Shown one piece after another: positions 1 through 4,730 of a stretch of 6,379 bases of DNA. Both the position numbers and the translations under genes were made by a program. The number at the start of each line of letters is the position of its first letter. The first letter of the stretch is position 1. This DNA is from Hydrogenophaga sp. Lineage in GTDB: Bacteria > Pseudomonadota > Gammaproteobacteria > Burkholderiales > Burkholderiaceae. Under the pieces are notes generated by a model. That model saw nothing but the letters and a program-made list of their open reading frames with translations. It was not told the origin of the DNA and did not search any database. The stretch spans positions 1 through 6,379 of the forward strand of contig JALOSH010000151.1 in assembly GCA_025458545.1 (NCBI GenBank), read 5' to 3'.

Positions 1-1
1 G

Positions 2-469
2 GCCCTGTGCGAGATGTTCGGCGCCGCGCGCGAACAACTGGTGGGCCAGAGCTTCCGCATTCTTTACCCCAGCGCCGACGAATTCGAGCGCACCGGCGCG
101 CGCATCGTGCCCATCCTCGGGCGAGGCGGCACCTACGCCGACGAGCGCATCATGCAGCGCGTCGACGGTCGCTTCAAGGGCGAGACCTTCTGGTGCCATG
201 TGACCGGCCGCGCGCTCGACCCGAGCGACCCCCATGCCGCTGGCGTCTGGAGCTTTGAAGACCTGAGCGCGCGCCGAGCCGTGGGCGCCGCCCTGACACC
301 GCGCGAGCGGGAGGTGGCGGCGTTTCTGATGGAGGGCCTCACCAGCAAAGAAATTGGCAGGCAGCTGGGCATCAGCCACCGCACGGTGGAGATCCACCGC
401 GCCCGGCTGATGCGCAAATACCGGGCGCACAGCACGCCCGATCTGGTGCACCGCCTGCTCGCAGGCTGA
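2..469 (+). CDS. LuxR-family transcriptional regulator with PAS-like sensor domain (5' end missing)
   Basis: This is the C-terminal 155 residues of a DNA-binding regulator; the frame is open through the left window edge, so the true start lies outside. The first ~90 visible residues look like the second half of a PAS domain: a GQSFRILYPS stretch, a central 'R.DG..' strand region, and a closing GVWSFEDLSARR strand, a typical PAS ending just before an output domain. Then comes a LuxR-type helix-turn-helix: LTPREREV begins it, the scaffold and recognition helices are in SKEIGRQLGISHRTVEIHRARL, and a short tail ends at the TGA. No receiver domain is visible, but one could be upstream. The family binds DNA as a dimer; PAS domains sense small ligands or redox state, or mediate dimerisation. 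The ligand cannot be told here. The internal ATG at 14 is inside the PAS domain and is not a credible start. It converges with the decarboxylase-like gene 17 bp downstream. Confidence 0.88.
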   Translation, partial: ALCEMFGAAREQLVGQSFRILYPSADEFERTGARIVPILGRGGTYADERIMQRVDGRFKGETFWCHVTGRALDPSDPHAAGVWSFEDLSARRAVGAALTPREREVAAFLMEGLTSKEIGRQLGISHRTVEIHRARLMRKYRAHSTPDLVHRLLAG

Positions 470-486
470 CCCGCCAAAGCGTCAGC

Positions 487-795
487 TCAGCCCGGGTTGC
501 TGGCCACCACCTCGGCCGCCGTGCGAAAGGCCTCGACCGATGTGGGAATGCCGCAGTAGACAGCGGCGTGCAAAAGGACTTCCTGGATCTCTTCCACGGT
601 CGCACCGTTGTTCAGCGCGCCGCGCACATGGCCCTTGAGTTCGTGCTGCTTGCCCAATGCGGTCAGCATGGCGACGGTGATCAGGCTGCGGGTTTTGCGG
701 TCCAGGCCGGGGCGCTGCCACACATCGCCCCAGGCGGCGCGCGAAATGTGGTCCTGGATCGGCTGTAGGCCACGCTGGTATTGCTCGTCTTGCAT
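487..795 (-). CDS. Carboxymuconolactone decarboxylase family protein, short PcaC-like
   Basis: A 102-residue all-helical protein of the carboxymuconolactone decarboxylase (CMD) family. PcaC decarboxylates 4-carboxymuconolactone in the protocatechuate branch of the beta-ketoadipate pathway. Family marks are AWGDVWQRPGLDRKTRSLIT (residues 21-40), then HELKGHVRGALNNGAT with the conserved HVRxALNNG core, and the C-terminal EVLLHAAVYCGIP. Only one cysteine (C81) is present, so it lacks the CxxC of peroxidatic AhpD relatives. Full PcaC proteins are about 130 residues; this one begins close to the AWG block, so roughly 30 N-terminal residues are absent. The ATG at 795 has only a weak upstream purine stretch (GGGAAAA). 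No pca genes are adjacent, so the substrate is uncertain and the pcaC symbol is withheld. It is divergent from the peroxidase-related gene at 878. Confidence 0.87.
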   Translation of the reverse strand: MQDEQYQRGLQPIQDHISRAAWGDVWQRPGLDRKTRSLITVAMLTALGKQHELKGHVRGALNNGATVEEIQEVLLHAAVYCGIPTSVEAFRTAAEVVASNPG

Positions 796-807
796 GTTCG
801 GTTTTCC

Positions 808-821
808 CAGAAATCAGAAAT
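808..821. repeat. Tandem 7-bp direct repeat CAGAAAT x2 in a divergent intergenic region
   Basis: Two perfect adjacent copies of CAGAAAT lie in the 82-bp region between the divergent CMD-like gene (start at 795) and the peroxidase-related gene (start at 878). They sit 13 bp upstream of the first start and 56 bp upstream of the second. Such a position could suit a regulator site, but two 7-mers may arise by chance. No convincing -35/-10 pair could be assigned in either direction in this gap. Confidence 0.35.
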
Positions 822-877
822 GGTCCTGCGGGTGAGGATAAGCTCTGAAGCACCACACAGCCAGACCGGAGACACCC

Positions 878-1465
878 ATGAGCGACCGCTATCCCCTGCC
901 CGACCTGAACAGCCTGCCCGACGACCTCAAGGCCAAGATCCTGGAATTGCAGGAGAAAGCCGGCTTCGTGCCCAACGTGTTCCTGGCGCTGGCGCGCCGG
1001 CCGGCCGAGTGGCGGGCCTTCTTCGCGTACCACGATGCACTCATGACGCCGGAGGCGGTGGGTCGCACATCGGGCCTGAGCAAGGGCGACCGCGAGATGA
1101 TCGTGACCACCACCAGCGCGGCCAACCAATGCCTCTATTGCGTGGTGGCGCACGGTGCGATCCTGCGCATCTACGAGAAAAAGCCCTTGGTGGCCGACCA
1201 GGTGGCGGTGAACCACCGCAAGGCGGACATCGCGCCGCGCCAGCGAGCGATGCTGGACTTTGCGATGAAGGTATGCCAGGCGTCGCACCTGATCGACGAC
1301 GCCGACTTTGCCGTGTTGCACCAACATGGCTTCAGCGACGAAGACGCCTGGGACATCGCGGCCATCACCGCCTTCTTCGGCCTGTCGAACCGCATGGCCA
1401 GCTTCAGCGGCATGATGCCCAACCCGGAGTTCTACCTGATGGGCCGCGTGCCCAAACAGAAATAG
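878..1465 (+). CDS. Peroxidase-related enzyme, AhpD-like / CMD superfamily
   Basis: A 195-residue protein of the 'uncharacterised peroxidase-related enzyme' group in the AhpD-like superfamily. The N-terminus has the group's typical stretch, with leucine-rich LPDDLKAKILELQEKAGFVPNVF at residues 13-35 (the last part being KAGFVPNVF). Next comes the AhpD core: E73 in GDREMI, then C85-L-Y-C88-V-V-A-H92. This CxxCxxxH plus upstream Glu arrangement is the proton-relay and redox-cysteine set known from AhpD alkylhydroperoxidases. The C-terminal half is a second helical repeat ending in the SNRMASFSGMMPNPEFY block typical of the group. A role in thiol-dependent peroxide reduction is inferred; no substrate is established for this subgroup. 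The ATG at 878 has a good ribosome site, GGAGA at 868-872, 5 nt upstream. It is divergent from the other CMD-family gene and is followed 51 bp later by the transglutaminase-like gene, possibly as one transcript. Confidence 0.9.
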   Translation: MSDRYPLPDLNSLPDDLKAKILELQEKAGFVPNVFLALARRPAEWRAFFAYHDALMTPEAVGRTSGLSKGDREMIVTTTSAANQCLYCVVAHGAILRIYEKKPLVADQVAVNHRKADIAPRQRAMLDFAMKVCQASHLIDDADFAVLHQHGFSDEDAWDIAAITAFFGLSNRMASFSGMMPNPEFYLMGRVPKQK

Positions 1466-1516
1466 TTGGCGATTCACAGCAAATCCCCGACCGCCCATCC
1501 ACGCGGCCAGCCCGTT

Positions 1517-2329
1517 ATGGATTACAACGCCCAGATGAAGCTGTCTGGATTGCCGCCACCCGCCGAGTTCCCCGAAGACTCGCCGCAGCGCTGGCTGGTC
1601 AACACGCCGCTGCTGGACATTCAGCACCCCAAAATCCGCCTGCTGGCGCTGCGTCTGACCCAGCTGCAGCAGGGCGATCGCAACAAGGCCCTGGCCTGTT
1701 TCAGGCATGTGCACGGGCTGCCGTTTGCCTGTCTACCGGATGGCAACAGCGTCTCCGCCCTCACCGTTCTGCGGCGTGGCAAGGGTGATTGCCACACCAA
1801 ATCCACCCTGCTGGTGGCGCTGCTGCGCGCGATCGAGATCCCGGCCCGCCTGCGCTTCCTCACGCTGCGGGCCGACTTCCTGCGCGGCGTGATCGATCTG
1901 GGTGAGCTGCCGATCGAGCACTGCTGCGTCGAGGTGCTGCTCGACCGGCGCTGGGTGGCCATGGACAGCCACGTGATGGACCCGCTGCTGACCCGTGCGG
2001 CGCTGGCCCGGCTCGACCAGGAAGGCCTCGACCTGGGCTACGGCATGCACCGCCGGGGCGCCACCGACTGGGACGGTGAACACCAGGCGTTCGGGCCCAT
2101 CGCCGCCGACGATCCCGCCAGTCTCCCGGTGCACGACTGGGGACCGTTCGACGATCCTTATCAGTTTTACAGCGCGATCCCCGCCCAACGGGACTGGCTC
2201 GGTCTTCGAGGGCGCCTGACCTGGATGGTGGGCGCCCGGCTGGTCAACCGGCGGGTGAACAGCCTTCGAGAAACCGCCCTGACCCAGTTGCAGGCCGTCG
2301 CAGCGGCGGCAGCCCAAGCGCCGCCCTGA
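1517..2329 (+). CDS. Transglutaminase-like fold protein, putative cysteine hydrolase
   Basis: About 270 residues with a transglutaminase-like core and no signal peptide, so probably cytoplasmic. The catalytic triad is visible: Cys92 in RRGKGDCHTKSTLLVALLRA, where a cysteine starts the long core helix; His135 in LPIEHCCVEVLL; and Asp150 in RRWVAMDSHVMDP. The spacing and the 'Cys helix, His strand, Asp strand' order match the papain-like transglutaminase superfamily. In bacteria these domains are mostly proteases, peptide cyclases or amide hydrolases rather than true crosslinkers; the substrate here is unknown. The C-terminal ~100 residues (LPVHDWGPFDDPYQFYSAIP onward) match no domain I can name. 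The start is uncertain: the frame is open back to a TTG at 1466 directly after the previous stop, but ATG at 1517 (or 1535) is more credible; none has a strong ribosome site. It is probably cotranscribed with the peroxidase-related gene 51 bp upstream. Confidence 0.8.
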   Translation: MDYNAQMKLSGLPPPAEFPEDSPQRWLVNTPLLDIQHPKIRLLALRLTQLQQGDRNKALACFRHVHGLPFACLPDGNSVSALTVLRRGKGDCHTKSTLLVALLRAIEIPARLRFLTLRADFLRGVIDLGELPIEHCCVEVLLDRRWVAMDSHVMDPLLTRAALARLDQEGLDLGYGMHRRGATDWDGEHQAFGPIAADDPASLPVHDWGPFDDPYQFYSAIPAQRDWLGLRGRLTWMVGARLVNRRVNSLRETALTQLQAVAAAAAQAPP

Positions 2330-2342
2330 CGAGCGTCAGGCG
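2322..2342. other. Inverted repeat spanning both stop codons of convergent genes
   Basis: The arms CCTGACG (2325-2331) and CGTCAGG (2334-2340) are perfectly complementary. With one bulged C the stem extends to CGC/GCG at 2322 and 2342. The TGA of the transglutaminase-like gene (2327-2329) and that of the thioesterase on the other strand (2336-2338) both lie in the stem. The hairpin could form in either transcript and might act as a bidirectional 3' end or stability element. No T-tract follows on either strand, so it is not a canonical intrinsic terminator. Confidence 0.5.
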
Positions 2343-2755
2343 AACACCTCACGCATGCGCGGCGGGAGCGGTGCCGATTTCTGTTGCGGGAAATTCACCC
2401 AGACCGTGGTCGCGCCACCGGACGCATACAAGGTGTCGGGATCGTCCACGCGCGTGAGCGTGCACCAGCTCTCGAAGCTGCTGCGGCCCGGATCGCTGAC
2501 GAACATCGTGGCCAGCACCTCGCCAGGAAACTCCAGCTGTTTGTGGAAGTTGCAGAACGCGTTGACGATCACAGGGCCCTCTCCGCGCGGATCGGGCTCG
2601 CAGCCGATCGAACGCATCCACTCGATGCGCACGATCTCCAAGTACCGGAAGTAGACCGTGTTGTTGACATGCCCCATGGCGTCCATGTCGCCCCAGCGGA
2701 TCGGCATGGTCATGGTGAAGACCGGCTTTTTGTTGGCGGGGAGTTCGAGTTTCAT
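2336..2755 (-). CDS. Acyl-CoA thioesterase, 4-hydroxybenzoyl-CoA thioesterase (hotdog) family
   Basis: A 139-residue single hotdog-fold protein that should hydrolyse an acyl-CoA (or acyl-ACP) thioester to the free acid. The YbgC/FadM/4HBT signature is clear: RWGDMDAMGHVNN at residues 20-32, with D25 at the catalytic Asp position and the GHVNN turn, followed by VYFRYLEIVRIEWM, the central hotdog helix. Length is normal for the family (130-150). The C-terminus carries the strands SFESWCTL and GGATTVWVNFP. The acyl substrate cannot be read from the sequence. The ATG at 2755 overlaps the transporter stop (ATGA, 4 bp), which fixes the start and suggests translational coupling; no separate strong ribosome site is seen. 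Its stop is 6 bp from that of the convergent transglutaminase-like gene. Confidence 0.93.
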   Translation of the reverse strand: MKLELPANKKPVFTMTMPIRWGDMDAMGHVNNTVYFRYLEIVRIEWMRSIGCEPDPRGEGPVIVNAFCNFHKQLEFPGEVLATMFVSDPGRSSFESWCTLTRVDDPDTLYASGGATTVWVNFPQQKSAPLPPRMREVFA

Positions 2756-3705
2756 CGGTGTGCACGAATAGAAGCCAGGATGCCAGCCAGGAACAGCACA
2801 CACGCCAGCAGTTGCAGCGGCGCGGGCCACTGGCGATCCCAGGCGAAGGCATACACCAGCGCAAACACGGTTTCGCTGACGATCAGCTGGCCCGCGAGAC
2901 TGGTGCTCAGGCGGCGGCTGGCCACGTTCCAGAGCACCGAAGCCACCCAGGCCGCGCCGATGCCGGTGACGGCGCAGACCAGGACAAACAGGCCAAAGTC
3001 GGGTCGCTCGGCCAGTTGCCGAACATCGCTGCCGGCCACCGCCCACAGCGCCAGCGAGCCGACCCCCGCCGCCACACCCAGCCAGTTGGCCCAGAGCGTG
3101 GAATCGACCTCGGGGTGCCGCCGCATCCAGCGCGCATTGAGCAGACCGAACGCCGTCCAGGAAGCCATGGCCAGCACCGCCCAACCCAGGCCGACCCACA
3201 AGCGCGCAGCGCCCTCAGCCGCGCCCGAATGGGATTGCGCCAGCATCAGCGCCAGGCCCGCGGCGGTCAGCACCAGCCCAGGCAACAGCGTCATCCACCG
3301 CAGATGCTGCGGTTTGCCCAGCAACATGAGCCACAGCGGAATGGTGCCGATCACCAGCGCAGGCAGAGCCGCGCCGGCCGCGTCGATGGCCCAGACCAGC
3401 AAGAGGTAATAACCGGTGTAACCCAGCACACTCAACCACAACGCATCCAGTGCCTGGCGGGCGGTGGGCAGACGCAGGCGACCGCGCGCCGCCGTGAACA
3501 GCAGAAAGCCGAGCGCGAACAGCGCGCTTGCCAGGTAGCGCCCCACGGTCAGATCGGTGTTGCTGTAATGCGGCACCAGCAGCGGCGCGACAAAAGTCAG
3601 ACCCCAGAAGGCGCCAGCGCCCAACCCGGCCGCAATGCCCACGTCATAACCCGGCGGCAGGCCGCCGAGCACAGGCACATTTTTCAAACGCGATTCACTG
3701 TGCAT
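2752..3705 (-). CDS. DMT-superfamily (EamA) inner-membrane transporter
   Basis: A 317-residue, strongly hydrophobic protein with about ten predicted transmembrane segments, arranged as two EamA-like halves (roughly residues 22-155 and 168-312). Family marks are the early AAGLGAGAFWGLTFV helix, the RYLASALFALGFLLF helix after a short loop, the A-L-P-A-L-VIGTIPLWLMLL segment near the end of half one, and in half two GWAVLAMASWTAFGLL and the late helix ending SLAGQLIVSETVFALV. The family exports or takes up small metabolites such as amino acids, nucleosides or drugs; the substrate is unknown. The ATG at 3705 is the first in frame. A nearby ATG at 3718 is out of frame. There is only a weak purine-rich stretch upstream. 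Its end overlaps the thioesterase start by 4 bp, so the two form an operon. The SDR gene lies 99 bp upstream on the same strand, separated by a hairpin-rich repeat. Confidence 0.92.
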   Translation of the reverse strand: MHSESRLKNVPVLGGLPPGYDVGIAAGLGAGAFWGLTFVAPLLVPHYSNTDLTVGRYLASALFALGFLLFTAARGRLRLPTARQALDALWLSVLGYTGYYLLLVWAIDAAGAALPALVIGTIPLWLMLLGKPQHLRWMTLLPGLVLTAAGLALMLAQSHSGAAEGAARLWVGLGWAVLAMASWTAFGLLNARWMRRHPEVDSTLWANWLGVAAGVGSLALWAVAGSDVRQLAERPDFGLFVLVCAVTGIGAAWVASVLWNVASRRLSTSLAGQLIVSETVFALVYAFAWDRQWPAPLQLLACVLFLAGILASIRAHR

Positions 3706-3733
3706 GCGGTGACTTCATCCAGCACACACCGTG

Positions 3734-3800
3734 GAACCGGCTTTGCCGGGCCACTGGTGTGGTCCCCCTGGGGGAAGACGCGAAGCGGCGCAGGGGGGAC
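3734..3800. repeat. Extragenic hairpin-rich dispersed repeat, Comamonadaceae-like
   Basis: This lies between the SDR stop and the transporter start and holds nested inverted repeats. First is CCGGC-TTT-GCCGG (3737-3749), a perfect 5-bp stem. Second is GTCCCCCTG (3762-3770) facing CAGGGGGGAC (3791-3800), a 9-bp stem with one bulged G. Inside the second loop is GCGAAGC (3780-3786), a heptamer known as an unusually stable DNA mini-hairpin. From memory, elements of the form 'GGCCAC.GGTGTGG.CCCCCT.GGGGGAAGACGCGAAGCG...GCAGGGGG' recur between genes in Comamonadaceae genomes; I cannot confirm copy number here. It may act as a transcript 3' end or attenuator for the SDR gene, which ends 5 bp away, though no T-tract is present. 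Confidence 0.65.
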
Positions 3801-3804
3801 TCCC

Positions 3805-4587
3805 TCACACCCCAAAACCATCATCCGCTGCGATCACCGCCCCATTGACAAAATGGCTCTCGTTGCTGGCCAGCATGACCAGCAGCGCGTCCAGATCCGC
3901 AGGCTGCCCCACGCGCTTGCGCGGCAGCATGTTGATCAGCTTCTGGCCCTGTTCGGTCTGCCAGTGGTGGTGGTTGATCTCGGTGTCGATGTAGCCGGGG
4001 CAGATGGCGTTCACGTTGATGCCGTACTTGCCCCACTCGACCGCCATGGCCTTGGTCATGTGCACCACGGCGGCCTTGCTCATGCAGTACACGCCGATCT
4101 GCGGCAGCACCTTCAGCCCGGCCATGGACGCGATGTTGATGATGCGCCCGCCCACATAGGTACCGGGTGCCGCGCCCTTGGCGCGCGCCAGCATGCGCTT
4201 GGCCACCTCTTGCGCCACGAAGAAGGCGCCCTTGGTGTTGGTGTCGAGGACGAAGTCGTAGTCCTCTTCGGTCACGTCCTGCAGGCGCTGCGTGGTGCTC
4301 ACACCTGAGTTGTTGACCAGGATGTCAAGGGCACCGACTTCGGTCTCGGCGTGCGCGATGGCGGCCTTGATGGACGCCAAGTCGGTGACGTCCATGGCCA
4401 CCACATGGGCGTCTCCACCATCGGCCTCGATGTGCGCGCGCAGCGCCATCAGGCGGTCGGTGCGGCGGCTGGCCAGCACCACCGCAGCGCCAGCGCGGGC
4501 CAGGGTTTTGGCGAACTGCTCGCCCAGGCCTCCGGAAGCGCCGGTGATCAGGGCCACGCGGCCAGAAAGGTCCAGGCTGTACGCCAT
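3805..4587 (-). CDS. SDR-family NAD(P)-dependent oxidoreductase
   Basis: A 260-residue classical short-chain dehydrogenase/reductase with a Rossmann fold. In order: the cofactor motif TGASGGLG (15-22), the basic pair R41-R42 after the second strand (suggesting NADPH preference), D66 in MDVTD, NNSG (92-95), N117, catalytic S154 (NIASMAG), Y167 and K171 (YCMSK), and PGYIDTEI after the sixth strand. All four catalytic residues N-S-Y-K are present, so it should be active. It would oxidise or reduce a hydroxyl/keto group; 3-hydroxyacyl-CoA/3-oxoacyl substrates are plausible given its neighbours but unproven. The end DDGFGV differs from the usual FabG-type DGG ending, so it is not simply called FabG. 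The ATG at 4587 has a very strong ribosome site, AGGAGG (complement of 4596-4601), 8 nt upstream. It is divergent from ETF-QO and followed by the hairpin repeat. Confidence 0.93.
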   Translation of the reverse strand: MAYSLDLSGRVALITGASGGLGEQFAKTLARAGAAVVLASRRTDRLMALRAHIEADGGDAHVVAMDVTDLASIKAAIAHAETEVGALDILVNNSGVSTTQRLQDVTEEDYDFVLDTNTKGAFFVAQEVAKRMLARAKGAAPGTYVGGRIINIASMAGLKVLPQIGVYCMSKAAVVHMTKAMAVEWGKYGINVNAICPGYIDTEINHHHWQTEQGQKLINMLPRKRVGQPADLDALLVMLASNESHFVNGAVIAADDGFGV

Positions 4588-4595
4588 TTAGTGTG

Positions 4596-4601
4596 CCTCC
4601 T
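4596..4601 (-). promoter_or_regulatory. Strong Shine-Dalgarno of the SDR gene
   Basis: AGGAGG on the minus strand lies 8 nt upstream of the ATG at 4587. It is the strongest ribosome site in the window and settles the SDR start. Confidence 0.85.
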
Positions 4602-4606
4602 CGAAA

Positions 4607-4627
4607 GTGGTGTGCAGCAGCACCCAC
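4607..4627. promoter_or_regulatory. Inverted repeat in the SDR 5' leader
   Basis: GTGG-(T)-GTGC at 4607-4615 is complementary to GCACCCAC at 4620-4627, giving an 8-bp stem with one bulged base and a 4-nt loop. It lies only 5 nt upstream of the SDR Shine-Dalgarno. It could be a leader hairpin in the SDR mRNA or an imperfect operator in the divergent SDR/ETF-QO control region. Function is inferred only from position. Confidence 0.35.
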
Positions 4628-4664
4628 GCGCTGCCTGTGAGAAGGATTGTGCGCCATCGGCCAC

Positions 4665-4670
4665 TAGAAT
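4665..4670 (+). promoter_or_regulatory. Possible -10 box for the ETF-QO gene
   Basis: TAGAAT sits 60 bp upstream of the ETF-QO ATG and resembles the sigma-70 -10 consensus TATAAT. No good TTGACA-like box is found 16-18 bp upstream; TTGTGC at 4647-4652 is only 12 bp away, too close. The call is tentative. The 4588-4730 gap must hold the promoters for both divergent genes. Confidence 0.3.
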
Positions 4671-4730
4671 CCTTCACCATCCCGACAGGTCCGCCCGCAG
4701 GCCGACCTCGACTCAGAAAGACCGCACACC

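Noticed and set aside
1466..1516. TTG start extending the transglutaminase-like protein by 17 residues
   Set aside because: TTG directly abuts the previous stop without a ribosome site, and the extra residues show no family feature; a later ATG is preferred, though not certain.
482..1714. A 410-codon minus-strand frame across the CMD-like and peroxidase-related genes
   Set aside because: It is antisense or out of frame to two family-recognised proteins, and its composition is shadow-like.
781..1788. A 335-codon plus-strand frame overlapping the peroxidase-related gene
   Set aside because: It is Arg/Pro/Gly-rich, out of frame with a gene that carries a clear AhpD motif and ribosome site.
2336..3199. 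Thioesterase extended N-terminally to 287 residues
   Set aside because: The extra part is out-of-frame transporter sequence; the remaining 139 residues match normal hotdog thioesterase length and begin at the ATGA overlap.
3762..3800. Intrinsic terminator downstream of the SDR gene
   Set aside because: The stem is strong but no T-rich run follows on either strand, so it is listed as an extragenic repeat instead.
2758..4308. A 516-codon open frame on the plus strand across the transporter and SDR genes
   Set aside because: It is rich in Gln/Arg/His/Ala with no domain, and runs antisense to two well-supported genes and through an intergenic repeat.
4647..4670. Full sigma-70 promoter TTGTGC...TAGAAT for ETF-QO
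   Set aside because: The spacer is only 12 bp, too short for a normal -35/-10 pair; only the -10-like box is kept, at low confidence.
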